This document shows positions 1-7,534 of a stretch of DNA of 21,364 nucleotides, one piece after another. The notes under the pieces are model-generated. The model searched no databases, was not told the DNA's origin, and saw only the letters and a list, made by a program, of their open reading frames with translations. This DNA is from an uncultured Clostridia bacterium. Its GTDB lineage: Bacteria; Bacillota_A; Clostridia; TANB77; CAG-508. Positions within the stretch are counted from its first letter, which is position 1. Each line of letters opens with the position of its first letter. The DNA lies in NCBI GenBank assembly GCA_947628465.1, contig CANQZZ010000013.1, positions 1 to 21,364 of the forward strand, in the 5' to 3' direction. Position numbers and translations under genes: made by a program.

Positions 1-417
1 GATTTGTCAAACAAGAAAGTAATTATTGAAAAACAAATTGAGCAAATAAAGCTAAAATTAAAGGAAATAGAAAGTAAGAAAGTAAAAGTAGAAGATAAGA
101 AACAGTATAATAAAATGCTAAAAGAAAATATTACAAAAGAGTTAGATATAACAAAAGAAAATCTAGAAAATTACATAGAAGAATTACTTGATAAAATTAT
201 TGTAATAGAAAAAGAAAACATAAAAGAGGCAGAATTAAAAATAATACTTGCAGGAAATAAAATAATAAATATTGGTAGTCTGCAAGAACCCAGGCAAATC
301 AGTCAAATAGTGCAAAACAAAAAGACTGATTATAAAAAACTCCAACTTTGTTACTCCCATGCACATAGTAAGTGCCTGCTTTCCAGAAGTACAGGCTTTC
401 CTAAAAAAGCCATCTAA
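1..417 (+). CDS. C-terminal end of a large serine recombinase (partial, runs in from the left)
   Basis: The frame is open from base 1, so this is the end of a longer gene. The visible part is a Lys/Glu-rich coiled-coil stretch (about residues 5-60) followed by LLDKIIVIEKE (about residues 61-71). This matches the C-terminal pattern of large serine recombinases, where a coiled coil is followed by a 'L(V/I)(D/E)KI(I/V)V' strand. Family knowledge: these enzymes integrate and excise phages and conjugative or mobilisable elements at one chromosomal site, and their gene often sits at the element's edge. The last ~20 codons (from about 355) read antisense through feoB, so the present C-terminus is chimeric and would change on excision. 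The TTG at position 4 is not a credible start. The catalytic N-terminal domain is outside the window, so the assignment rests on the tail and on the interrupted feoB. Confidence 0.6.
   Translation, partial: DLSNKKVIIEKQIEQIKLKLKEIESKKVKVEDKKQYNKMLKENITKELDITKENLENYIEELLDKIIVIEKENIKEAELKIILAGNKIINIGSLQEPRQISQIVQNKKTDYKKLQLCYSHAHSKCLLSRSTGFPKKAI
297..331. repeat. 8-bp inverted repeat near the element end
   Basis: AATCAGTC (297-304) and GACTGATT (324-331) are perfect inverted copies separated by 19 bases. They lie about 25-60 bp inside the mobile-element side of the feoB junction. Paired motifs of this kind are common in attachment sites bound by serine recombinases, but there is no direct proof here. 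Confidence 0.4.
345..362. other. Attachment-site junction: mobile element / feoB
   Basis: On the minus strand FeoB homology is continuous up to ...ALTMCMG (GGA codon at 355-357). It then stops abruptly where the family continues with F-G-C-N-A, and the sequence becomes the recombinase gene. The crossover must lie at or very near 352-360. The other half-site and the rest of feoB should be at the far end of the element, left of the window. Confidence 0.65.
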
Positions 418-1712
418 ATTAAACGCAATTCTTGGAAGATACCCTAAATCCTCTAAAATTGTAAACAATGGGAAAAATATTGCCATAGGTGGAAGCATAA
501 CAGCTACAACCCAAGCCAAAGTCCTAAACATACCATAAACTAAAACTGATGTAAGCCAAGCAGGACTATTTAAAAATTCAAACAGATTAACTAGTTTTCC
601 CTCAATAAAGTTAAAAAAATCAGACAGTAATTGTGAAGGATAATTTGCCCCAGTAATAGTAATCCAAAATATTAATGCGAAAAACAGAAGCATTATTGGA
701 ATACCAGTAAGTTTTGAAGTAAGAATCTTATCTATTTTTTTATTTCTATTGTTATAGTCTATTCTTTTATATGTCGTAACTTTCATAGCAACATTTTCAC
801 TATTAAACATTATAATAGAAACAATTTTATCTTTAAAACAAGATGATCCCATTTCATTTTTTATCAAAAACTCTTTAGCTTTAGCTAAGCTATTTTTAAT
901 ATTTTCATTGCCTAATAATTTTAGACCTAAATACCTTTCTATTGAAGATATGATTTTTCTATTGCCCTCTAATAATTTTAATGTAAGCCATCTATAATTA
1001 TCAAAATTATGACCTTTTAATTCTTCTTTTACATCTTTTTCTAACATAGTAATAGCTTTTTCAACTATATTTCCATAATTCATTTTAAAATATTTTTTAT
1101 CCATATTTGAATTGCATACGTTATAAATAGATTGCATTAAGGTTTTTAAAGTTTTTTTCTTCCTTGCAATTGTTCCAACAACAGGAACACCTAGCTCAGA
1201 AGATAATTTATCTAAATCGATTTCAATACCTTTCTTTTTAGCTTCATCAAGCAAATTAACACAAACTACAACCTTATTTGTAATTTCTAATACTTGATAA
1301 ACGAGATTCAAATTTCTTTCTAAACAAGTGCTATCAACCACAACAACAGTACAATCCGGATTTCCAAAACATATATAATCTCTTGCAATTTCTTCTTCCT
1401 GAGAATTAGACATAATAGAATATGTACCAGGAATATCCACTAAAAGAAAATCTTTATCCATGAAATTAGTAATACCCATTGCATTACTTACTGTTTTTCC
1501 AGGCCAATTTCCAGTATGCTGATGAAGTCCTGTAAGAGAATTAAAAACAGTACTTTTACCTACATTTGGGTTACCTGCAATTGCAATAGTATAATCACAT
1601 TTATTTTTTAAAACTTCTATATCATCATTTAGTAATTTACTACCAGTAGAGCTAGAAGTAAGACCCATAAAATCACCTCCATATAATGTATGAAATATAT
1701 ATTAAAACGTGA

Positions 1713-1774
1713 TTTTGAGGACAAGTTATTTTTTCCATGATTTTGAATATAGAAAAAATGACTTATCCCCAAAT
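1713..1774. repeat. Long imperfect palindrome between feoA and feoB
   Basis: Bases 1713-1735 and 1752-1774 are inverted copies, about 23 nt each with four mismatches, separated by 16 nt. On the minus strand the first arm begins ATTTGGGGATAAGTC and the second ends ACTTGTCCTCAAAA. The palindrome lies directly after the feoA stop and is followed by no clear U-tract on that strand. It is therefore not a textbook terminator. It may attenuate between feoA and feoB or be a palindromic repeat element. Confidence 0.55.
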
Positions 1775-2005
1775 TTAAATTTTAATTTTTATTAATTTAG
1801 AATCCTCTTTCCTTAGAGCAATAGTAGTTCCCCTTACTTCATAAGCTATAGGATTGCCCATAGGACTTTTAAAAATTGCTTTTATATCAGTTCCATTTAC
1901 TAAACCTAAATCTAATAATCTTCTTCGCAGGTCACCATTGCAATTTAAGTTCAGAATTGTAGCATTTTTATTTATATTTAATTTATCTAAAGTTATATTT
2001 TCCAT
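1775..2005 (-). CDS. feoA: FeoA family protein (SH3-like, iron transport accessory)
   Basis: 76 residues, the usual length for FeoA. The pattern is typical: LDKLNINKNATI, then GDLRRRLLDLGLVNGTDIKAIFKSPMGNPIAYEVRGTTIALR, an SH3-like beta barrel in which RRRLLDLG(L/M) and PMGDP/GNP are hallmark segments (about residues 26-33 and 47-51). FeoA is a small cytoplasmic partner of FeoB. The ATG at 2005 is chosen because GGAGG lies 5 bases upstream (2011-2015); a longer frame to 2080 lacks such a site and would add residues unlike the family. feoA precedes feoB on the same strand, 106 bp away. With feoB disrupted, this gene is orphaned in the current state. Confidence 0.9.
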   Translation of the reverse strand: MENITLDKLNINKNATILNLNCNGDLRRRLLDLGLVNGTDIKAIFKSPMGNPIAYEVRGTTIALRKEDSKLIKIKI

Positions 2006-2061
2006 TAAATCCTCCAAAAGCATTTGCTGTGTATTCAGCTTCTTGTTAATAATATATGAAA

Positions 2062-2090
2062 AAATATAAATAATTGACACATATCGTCAA
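2062..2090 (-). promoter_or_regulatory. Possible feoA promoter overlapping the dut promoter
   Basis: On the minus strand TTGACG (2090-2085) is followed, 17-18 bases on, by a weak AT-rich -10 (ATATTT or TATTTT, about 2067-2061). Its -35 falls in the spacer of the plus-strand dut promoter, so the two would interfere. The combined site TTGAC-N7-GTCAA (2074-2090) is palindromic. Confidence 0.35.
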
Positions 2091-2102
2091 AAAATATATA
2101 AT
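2074..2102 (+). promoter_or_regulatory. Sigma-A-type promoter for dut
   Basis: TTGACA (2074-2079), a 17-base spacer and TATAAT (2097-2102): consensus on all three counts, 38 bases before the dut start. Confidence 0.85.
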
Positions 2103-2140
2103 GTAAAAGAATTAATTTTAAGAAAAGAGGTATATAAGTT

Positions 2141-2602
2141 ATGGATAAAAAACGTGGATTTGAAATAGCAAAAGGATTTGAAAATGCAAATATAAACTTA
2201 CCAGTAAGATCAACTAGAAATTCAGCAGGATATGATGTAGAAGCTGCAGAGGACTGTGTTGTTCCAGCATTTAAGCCAGGACAAAAACCAGTATTAGTAA
2301 AAACAGGATTGAAAGCATATATGCAGCAAGATGAAGTATTAATTCTTGCAAACAGAAGCTCTAATCCTGGAAAAAAAGGATTAATACTAGCTAACAGTAT
2401 AGGAGTAGTAGATAGCGATTATTATGGAAATCCTGACAATGATGGACATATAATGTTTGCATTTTTTAACTTTAAAGATGAAGATGTAGAAATAAAAAAA
2501 GGAGAAAGAATTGGACAAGCAATTTTCCAAAAATATTTAGTAACTGATGACGATATAGCAGCAGGAGAAAGAACTGGAGGCTTTGGTTCAACTAATAAAT
2601 AA
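2141..2602 (+). CDS. dut: dUTP diphosphatase (trimeric dUTPase family)
   Basis: 153 residues. Hydrolyses dUTP to dUMP and pyrophosphate, keeping uracil out of DNA and supplying dUMP for dTMP synthesis. The five dUTPase motifs are visible in order: AGYDVEA (about 28-34), a divergent motif 2 with the RSS core NRSSNPGKKGLILANS (72-87), GVVDSDYYG (motif 3, 89-97), GERIGQAIFQ (motif 4, 121-130) and the Gly-rich C-terminal RTGGFGSTN (motif 5, 143-151), which closes over the nucleotide. ATG at 2141 follows AAGAGGT by about 9 bases. The gene appears monocistronic from its own promoter; a second promoter starts carD 70 bp after its stop. Confidence 0.92.
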   Translation: MDKKRGFEIAKGFENANINLPVRSTRNSAGYDVEAAEDCVVPAFKPGQKPVLVKTGLKAYMQQDEVLILANRSSNPGKKGLILANSIGVVDSDYYGNPDNDGHIMFAFFNFKDEDVEIKKGERIGQAIFQKYLVTDDDIAAGERTGGFGSTNK

Positions 2603-2672
2603 TTGAAAATGCTAAATAGTAAGTAGAATAAATTACTCTTAAAATTTTATGTAAAATATTCCAAAAATTCCT

Positions 2673-2701
2673 TTGACTTACATTAAAAAATGTGGTATAA
2701 T
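2673..2701 (+). promoter_or_regulatory. Sigma-A-type promoter for carD
   Basis: TTGACT (2673-2678), 17-base spacer, TATAAT (2696-2701), with an upstream TGG giving an extended -10. Confidence 0.85.
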
Positions 2702-2750
2702 TAAAAAGGTCGAGAGAGAAAAAAGAAGATCAAAAAAAGGAGTGACTTAT

Positions 2751-3314
2751 ATGTTTAATGTTGGTGATAAAGTTGTATACCCAATGCATGGGGCAGGTAC
2801 AATTGAAGGTATCGAGGAAAAGGATATTTTAGGAGAGAAACAATCTTACTACATAATTAAAATGCCAGGTGAAGTAAAAGTTATGGTTCCTACATCAAAA
2901 GCAGAAGGAATTGGAGTAAGAGATATTATAGATAAAGAAACAGCAGGCGATGTATTCAAAGTATTAGAAACAGATTCTACACAAATGGATATGAATTGGA
3001 ATAAAAGATATAGAGACAACATGGAAAAAATGAAAAGTGGAGACGTATATGAAGTAGCAGATGTTGTAAGAAATTTAAGTTTTAAACAAAAAGAAAAAGG
3101 TCTTTCAACAGGAGAGAAAAAGATGCTATTAAATGCAAAACAAATATTAGTTAGCGAATTAACACTTGCAAACAATGCTAATAAAGATGAAATGGAAGAA
3201 ATGGTTAACAATACAATAAATAACTCATTTGTAGAATATAGCAAAAATATTTCAGTTAAATCACCAGATAACATTGTTAAAAAATTCATTCCTTTTAACG
3301 GAGTACAAAACTAA
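2751..3314 (+). CDS. carD: CarD/CdnL-family RNA polymerase-binding transcription regulator
   Basis: 187 residues. The N-terminal RNA-polymerase-interacting domain reads FNVGDKVVYPMHGAGTIEGIEEK, about residues 2-24, the characteristic CarD_CdnL_TRCF signature. It is followed by KSYYIIKMP-type strands and an all-helical C-terminal half (about 75-180) that in this family contacts promoter DNA near the -10. Family knowledge: binds the RNAP beta subunit and stabilises open complexes, especially at rRNA promoters. The ATG at 2751 is chosen: AAAGGAG sits about 8 bases upstream. An in-frame TTG at 2673 is actually part of the -35 box and cannot be translated from this promoter. The gene ends at a strong terminator. 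Confidence 0.9.
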   Translation: MFNVGDKVVYPMHGAGTIEGIEEKDILGEKQSYYIIKMPGEVKVMVPTSKAEGIGVRDIIDKETAGDVFKVLETDSTQMDMNWNKRYRDNMEKMKSGDVYEVADVVRNLSFKQKEKGLSTGEKKMLLNAKQILVSELTLANNANKDEMEEMVNNTINNSFVEYSKNISVKSPDNIVKKFIPFNGVQN

Positions 3315-3327
3315 TAAAATTTAAAAT

Positions 3328-3358
3328 AAAAAAATCCTAATTCGTTTAGGATTTTTTT
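3328..3358. terminator. Intrinsic terminator after carD
   Basis: Stem AAAAAAATCCTAA (3328-3340), TTCG loop, complementary arm from 3345 ending in a T7 run (3352-3358). The A- and T-tracts make it potentially bidirectional. Confidence 0.92.
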
Positions 3359-3433
3359 GATTTATGTAATTTAGGAAGGATTTCAAAATTGGTTGTCGAA
3401 TAATATTATTATGTAAAAGAAAGGCGCTAAAAA

Positions 3434-5221
3434 ATGGTGAGATATAGTGAGGAATTAATAGAGGATATAAAGAACAGTAACGATATAGTAGATATAATAT
3501 CACAATATGTAATATTAAAAAGAAGTGGTAGAAACTTTTTTGGATTATGTCCATTCCATAAAGAAAAAACACCTTCTTTTTCTGTATCACCAGATAAACA
3601 AATTTTTCATTGCTTTGGATGCGGAGCAGGAGGCAATGTTTTTCATTTTATAAGCAAAATTGAAAATATAGATTTTAAAGAAAGCATAGAAACTTTAGCA
3701 GAAAGAGCTGGAATTACACTTCCTACATTAGATGATGGAGAAGATGCAAAAAGACAACAACTAAAAGAAAAAGTATATGAAATAAATAAAGAATCGGCGA
3801 TGTATTATCATGAAATGCTATATAAAGATATCTCAAAACCAGCTCAAGAATATGTAAAGAAAAGAAAATTAGACAATAAAACTTTAAAAGATTATTGCAT
3901 AGGATATGCGCCAATAAATAGTAATTTATATAAATTTTTAAAAGAAAAGTGCTTTACAGATGAAGAAATATTAGCATCTGATTTAGTAAATAAAAAAGGA
4001 AATAGTTTTGTTGACAGATTCAAAAACAGACTAATATTTCCAATACAAGATGTAAGAAATAGATATATAGCCTTTGGAGGAAGAGTTCTTGACAATTCAC
4101 TTCCAAAATATATAAATTCACCAGAAAATATAGTATACAGTAAAGCCAGAAATTTATATGGATTAAATATAGCAAAAAAGGGTAAATTAGAAAAACTAAT
4201 TATAGTAGAAGGCTACATGGATGTTGTATCACTTCATCAAAGAGGAATAGAAAATGTAGTTGCATCGTGTGGAACAGCACTTACAGAAGCTCAAGGAAGA
4301 TTGCTTAGAAAATATGCAGAAAAAGTTATAATATCTTATGATTCGGATTCAGCAGGACAAGCTGCAACATTAAGAGGATTAGAAATATTAAATAACTTAG
4401 GCTGTGATATAAGAATACTTCAAATGGATGGTGCAAAAGATCCAGATGAATATGTCATAAAGTATGGCAATGGCAGATTTAATAATTTAGTAGATAAAGC
4501 AATTTCTTTAGTAGAATTTAAAACGAAAGTATTAAAAAAAGATTTAGATTTAAACAATGTAAATGATAAAATAAAATTTTTAAATGAAATAGCAAAGCTA
4601 GTAAGTACAGTAGACAATAGAATGGAACAAGAAGTATATATAGACAAAATTTCTAGAGAATATGATGTTTCAAAAGAGGCAATATATGCAGAAATAAATA
4701 AAATAAATCATTTAAGAAATCAAGGCAGAAAAACATTAGAAAGTAATTATAAAAAAAGTAGTATTACAAACAAAAAAGAAAATATTTTACCAGAAAGCCT
4801 AGTAAAAAGGGAAAATATGATTATAGGAATACTACTAAGTGGAAAAACTAAAATTTACAATCTAATAAAAGATATTTTATCACCAGAAGATTTTAAAAAA
4901 GAAGAAAATAAAAAAATAATGCAAGTATTGTATGAAGAATTTGAAAAAGGAAATAGTAATATAAATAACATATTAGAAATTTTTAATGATAATGAAAACA
5001 TTATAAGCATATTAACAGGAATAATGGCAGAGGATTACGAAATAAAAGATGATAAAAAAGCTATTGAAGATTTAATAAATAATTATAAAAAGGAAAAACT
5101 AACAACAAGAAAAAAAGAAATAATTAATTTATTAAATGATAAAAATATAGATAAAGAAACGATTAATAATTTGGAAAAAGAATTACATAATATAATCGCG
5201 GATTTGGCTCAAATGAAGTAG
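3434..5221 (+). CDS. dnaG: DNA primase
   Basis: 595 residues, standard length. Synthesises RNA primers at the replication fork and binds DnaB helicase through its C-terminus. The N-terminal CHC2 zinc ribbon has C39, H42, C60 and C63 (CPFH ... CFGC). The RNA-polymerase (Toprim) core contains VEGYMD with E259 and YDSDSAG with D303/D305, the metal-binding acidic residues. The C-terminal ~150 residues are the helicase-interaction region, rich in Lys/Asn/Glu. ATG at 3434 follows AAAGG. It ends 11 bases before rpoD, whose Shine-Dalgarno overlaps the dnaG stop, so the two are translationally close. This is the core of the macromolecular synthesis operon. Confidence 0.97.
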   Translation: MVRYSEELIEDIKNSNDIVDIISQYVILKRSGRNFFGLCPFHKEKTPSFSVSPDKQIFHCFGCGAGGNVFHFISKIENIDFKESIETLAERAGITLPTLDDGEDAKRQQLKEKVYEINKESAMYYHEMLYKDISKPAQEYVKKRKLDNKTLKDYCIGYAPINSNLYKFLKEKCFTDEEILASDLVNKKGNSFVDRFKNRLIFPIQDVRNRYIAFGGRVLDNSLPKYINSPENIVYSKARNLYGLNIAKKGKLEKLIIVEGYMDVVSLHQRGIENVVASCGTALTEAQGRLLRKYAEKVIISYDSDSAGQAATLRGLEILNNLGCDIRILQMDGAKDPDEYVIKYGNGRFNNLVDKAISLVEFKTKVLKKDLDLNNVNDKIKFLNEIAKLVSTVDNRMEQEVYIDKISREYDVSKEAIYAEINKINHLRNQGRKTLESNYKKSSITNKKENILPESLVKRENMIIGILLSGKTKIYNLIKDILSPEDFKKEENKKIMQVLYEEFEKGNSNINNILEIFNDNENIISILTGIMAEDYEIKDDKKAIEDLINNYKKEKLTTRKKEIINLLNDKNIDKETINNLEKELHNIIADLAQMK

Positions 5222-5232
5222 GAGGTATATAA

Positions 5233-6633
5233 ATGGGAAGAGTAAAAAAAGAGGATAAAGAAAAAGAAACAGTAGAAGAACTAAAACAAGATAGCAAAAA
5301 AACAAAACAAAAAGTAAAAAAAGTTGAAGAAAAAAACGAAGCAAAAGAGAAGTCAAAAACAAAAAAAGTAAAAGAAGAATCTAAACAAACAAAAAATATA
5401 GAAGATAAAAAAGAAGAAAAGAAAACAGAAAAGATAGAAAAAGAAAAAGAAGTAAAAGAAGTAAAAGAAGTAAAAGAGGATAAAATAGAGGATACAAAGA
5501 AAGAAGAAAAATGCGAAATAAAAGAAGAACAGCCAGAAAAAGCCAAAACTGAAGATGATACAAATAAAAAAGTTAAGGATATATTGCAAAAAGCAAAGGA
5601 AAAAGGACAGATAACTTATGGAGAACTTGCTACACAATTAGGCGATATAAATCCTGAACAAATTGATAAAGTTTTTGATGCCTTCGAAGAGTTTGGAGTA
5701 GATGTATTAAAAGATGATTTAGATGAAGAGCCTGATATAGAAGATTTAGAAGAAGTTGAAGATTTAAAATTAGATGATATAAATACAATGAATTTTGAGG
5801 GGGTTAATATAGATGACCCTGTTAGAATGTATTTAAGAGAAATTGGAAAAATACCACTATTAAGTTTTGAAGAAGAATTACAACTTGCAAAAGAAGTTCT
5901 AGAAGGAAATGAAGAAGCAAAACAAAAACTTGCAGAGTCAAACTTAAGATTAGTTGTAAGTATTGCAAAAAAATATGTAGGTAGAGGAATGCTATTTTTA
6001 GATTTAATTCAAGAAGGAAACATGGGACTAATAAAAGCTGTAGAGAAATTTGATTATAAAAAAGGGTATAAATTTAGTACTTATGCTACATGGTGGATTA
6101 GACAAGCTATTACAAGAGCAATAGCTGACCAAGCAAGAACAATAAGAATACCAGTTCATATGGTAGAAACAATAAACAAATTAATAAGAACATCAAGACA
6201 TCTATTACAACAAATGGGTAGAGAGCCAACACCTGACGAAATTGCAGCTGAAATGGAAATACCAGTAGAAAAGGTGATGGAAATTCAAAAAATTGCTCAA
6301 GATCCAGTATCATTAGAAACACCAATAGGTGAAGAAGATGACAGCCATTTAGGAGATTTTATTCAAGACGAAGATAGCCCAGCTCCACAAGATTCTGCAG
6401 CATATACTCTTTTAAAAGAACAACTAGAAGAAGTAATGGATACATTAACACCAAGAGAAGCAAAAGTTTTAAAATTAAGATTCGGTCTAGAAGATGGAAG
6501 AGCAAGAACTCTTGAAGAAGTAGGACGTGAATTTATGGTAACACGTGAAAGAATAAGACAAATAGAAGCAAAAGCATTAAGAAAATTAAGACACCCAAGC
6601 AGAAGTAAAAAGCTTAGAGATTACATGAATTAA
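5233..6633 (+). CDS. rpoD: Primary sigma factor (sigma-70/sigma-A) with a long Lys/Glu-rich N-terminal extension
   Basis: 466 residues. Directs RNA polymerase to the TTGACA/TATAAT promoters found throughout this window. Domains: a low-complexity Lys/Glu-rich segment, residues 1 to ~113, very unlike the rest; region 1.1-like (about 113-160, [20 protein letters not shown]); region 1.2 (about 193-222, [17 protein letters not shown]); region 2 (from N237, [16 protein letters not shown], through the -10-recognising [15 protein letters not shown]); region 3; region 4 (about 405-460) with the helix-turn-helix [24 protein letters not shown] for the -35 box. Starts at ATG 5233 behind AGGAGG. Sigma-A of Firmicutes is typically 360-390 residues, so the excess is entirely the N-terminal extension. 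Confidence 0.97.
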   Translation: MGRVKKEDKEKETVEELKQDSKKTKQKVKKVEEKNEAKEKSKTKKVKEESKQTKNIEDKKEEKKTEKIEKEKEVKEVKEVKEDKIEDTKKEEKCEIKEEQPEKAKTEDDTNKKVKDILQKAKEKGQITYGELATQLGDINPEQIDKVFDAFEEFGVDVLKDDLDEEPDIEDLEEVEDLKLDDINTMNFEGVNIDDPVRMYLREIGKIPLLSFEEELQLAKEVLEGNEEAKQKLAESNLRLVVSIAKKYVGRGMLFLDLIQEGNMGLIKAVEKFDYKKGYKFSTYATWWIRQAITRAIADQARTIRIPVHMVETINKLIRTSRHLLQQMGREPTPDEIAAEMEIPVEKVMEIQKIAQDPVSLETPIGEEDDSHLGDFIQDEDSPAPQDSAAYTLLKEQLEEVMDTLTPREAKVLKLRFGLEDGRARTLEEVGREFMVTRERIRQIEAKALRKLRHPSRSKKLRDYMN

Positions 6634-6634
6634 T

Positions 6635-6663
6635 TTGACAAAGTGATTAATTTATGGTAAACT
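6635..6663 (+). promoter_or_regulatory. Promoter for the small gene at 6734
   Basis: TTGACA (6635-6640) begins immediately after the rpoD stop. A 17-base spacer leads to TAAACT (6658-6663) with an extended TGG. The small gene therefore need not depend on rpoD transcription. Confidence 0.65.
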
Positions 6664-6692
6664 ATATATAGAATTATGTAATTTTATATAAA

Positions 6693-6736
6693 AGAGGTGA
6701 AAAAATTCTTAAAATTTTTTAAGAATATAAATTATG
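6693..6736 (+). promoter_or_regulatory. Distant Shine-Dalgarno separated from ATG by a perfect palindrome
   Basis: AGAGGTGA (6693-6700) is 33 bases before the ATG at 6734, too far for normal initiation. Between them ATTCTTAAAA (6705-6714) and TTTTAAGAAT (6717-6726) are perfect inverted copies. If this folds, the unpaired distance from SD to AUG falls to about 11 bases. The GTG within the SD opens a 29-codon frame, another possible leader. Confidence 0.5.
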
Positions 6737-6994
6737 ACAAAAACAAAACAAAATTGGTTCATCAATTTTATAAAAGCATTTACTAGCCAACCTGCTGACG
6801 AAGAAATAAGTGAAGAAAAACTTTCATCAGAGGAAAGAAAGTTATTACAGGAATTAAGAGAAATGGACAAAGTAGATAATGTAGAAGCTAGTATGAAACA
6901 AAAATATGGTGTAACAGTAAATACTGCAGAAGCAAAAGCAAAAGCAGGAAATAAAAAAGATAAACAAGAAGAAAAAGTAATAGGTAAAGAATAA
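6734..6994 (+). CDS. Small charged protein of unknown function
   Basis: 86 residues, not recognised. It begins KQNWFINFIKAF, a short amphipathic aromatic stretch (about 6-17). This is followed by a soluble, strongly charged region (EEISEEKLSSEERKLLQELREMD) likely to be helical or coiled coil, and a Lys/Ala-rich low-complexity tail. No signal peptide or clear transmembrane helix. Codon use is native. It has its own promoter right after rpoD, its own terminator at 7001-7034 and an unusual leader (distant SD plus hairpin). The reading frame is supported by amino-acid composition and by the flanking signals rather than by a recognised family. Confidence 0.7.
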   Translation: MTKTKQNWFINFIKAFTSQPADEEISEEKLSSEERKLLQELREMDKVDNVEASMKQKYGVTVNTAEAKAKAGNKKDKQEEKVIGKE

Positions 6995-7000
6995 ATATAT

Positions 7001-7034
7001 AAAAACAGAAAGTTTTAAAAATTTTCTGTTTTTT
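7001..7034 (+). terminator. Intrinsic terminator after the small charged-protein gene
   Basis: AAAAACAGAAA (7001-7011) pairs perfectly with TTTCTGTTTTT (7023-7033) across an 11-base loop, ending in a run of six T (7029-7034). Confidence 0.88.
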
Positions 7035-7035
7035 A

Positions 7036-7064
7036 TTGACAAAATTGCATAAACTTATTATAAT
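7036..7064 (+). promoter_or_regulatory. Promoter for tRNA-Met
   Basis: TTGACA (7036-7041), 17-base spacer, TATAAT (7059-7064): full consensus, 16 bases before the tRNA 5' end, as expected for a stable-RNA gene. Confidence 0.88.
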
Positions 7065-7080
7065 TATACAAGTCTGATAT

Positions 7081-7157
7081 GGCGAAGTAGCTCAGTTGGC
7101 TAGAGCACGCGGTTCATACCCGCGGTGTCGAGAGTTCGAATCTCCCCTTCGCTACCA
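7081..7157 (+). tRNA. tRNA-Met (CAT), elongator type, CCA encoded
   Basis: 77 nt cloverleaf: acceptor GGCGAAG/CTTCGCT (first pair G-U), T8-A9, D arm GCTC...GAGC, anticodon stem CGCGG/CCGCG with loop TTCATAC (anticodon CAT), T arm GAGAG/CTCCC with one wobble-type position and TTCGAAT loop, discriminator A, encoded CCA. The paired 1-72 end and the absence of three consecutive G-C pairs (GGG/CCC) beside the loop argue against an initiator. The sequence resembles the Bacillus elongator Met tRNA rather than the lysidine-modified Ile tRNA. Confidence 0.95.
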
Positions 7158-7175
7158 AAAATTTAAAAATCCATA

Positions 7176-7214
7176 AAAATAGCACATTTCAAATTAGTTG
7201 AAATGTGTTATTTT
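7176..7214. terminator. Terminator between tRNA-Met and the minus-strand small gene
   Basis: A 17-bp stem, AAAATAGCACATTTCAA (7176-7192) against TTGAAATGTGTTATTTT (7198-7214), contains one G-U pair and a 5-base loop. T-rich on both sides, so it can serve both the tRNA and the converging small gene. Confidence 0.85.
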
Positions 7215-7290
7215 ATTAATTATACACTTTTATTCAGTTAGTTTAAAATTATTTATAAATTTTGAGTTCAATTTTGCTTCTAAATACATA

Positions 7291-7461
7291 TTAAGACTTT
7301 TTAACCTCAGGTATAATAATTTTTTTCTTTTTTTCATTTTCATCTTTAGGCTTTGGCTTTGCAACATTTAAATGGTCAAAAACAGGAGAAAGTTCTAAAT
7401 TTGTTCCATCGCCTGTTACTACTTCTAATTCTTTTTTTTCATTCTTGATATCTTCTTGCAT
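7291..7461 (-). CDS. Small conserved-looking protein of unknown function (56 aa, easily missed)
   Basis: A 56-codon frame from ATG at 7461 to TAA at 7291, encoding MQEDIKNEKKELEVVTGDG at its start and ending KKIIIPEVKKS. It has an excellent Shine-Dalgarno (GAGGTGAT, 7 bases upstream), a consensus promoter on the same strand (7563-7535) and a terminator at its far end. Those three signals make it a convincing gene despite its size. The protein is hydrophilic: an acidic N-terminus, a central LELSPVFDHLNVAKPKPKD segment and a Lys run. No transmembrane helix, zinc site or known domain. Function unknown. It is divergent from scpB with back-to-back -35 boxes, which might couple their expression. 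Confidence 0.8.
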   Translation of the reverse strand: MQEDIKNEKKELEVVTGDGTNLELSPVFDHLNVAKPKPKDENEKKKKIIIPEVKKS

Positions 7462-7534
7462 ATGATATCACCTCACAAAATATATAATAAAAGTTTAATA
7501 TTTTATTTATATTTATAATAAATAGCTTAAATAT

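Larger units (their letters stand above)
235..1668 (-). pseudogene. feoB: Ferrous iron transporter FeoB, truncated by element insertion
   Basis: FeoB is the GTP-driven inner-membrane Fe(II) transporter. The G domain is complete: G1 GNPNVGKST (residues 32-40), G3 DIPG (78-81), G4 NLLD (138-141). Then come the helical regulatory domain, the first transmembrane helices (about 323-345 and 370-405) and the first Gate region with NLDGFFRKACTSGKQALTMCMG. Homology ends at about residue 438 of the roughly 600-700 expected. The remaining ~39 codons read antisense through the recombinase gene. The cause is insertion of a mobile element in the codons after MCMG. The start is ATG at 1668, behind a strong GGAGG placed 7 bases upstream. 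The gene lies downstream of feoA on the same strand. The remnant keeps the GTPase but lacks most of the pore, so it should not transport iron unless the element excises. Confidence 0.9.

Noticed and set aside
2673..3314. Longer carD frame starting with TTG at 2673
   Set aside because: That TTG is the -35 box of the gene's own promoter. The ATG at 2751 has a proper ribosome binding site and begins the CarD domain.
5163..5637. Several Phe/Ser-rich minus-strand frames opposite rpoD
   Set aside because: They are mirror images of the Lys/Glu-rich coding stretch and have no ribosome binding sites or start signals.
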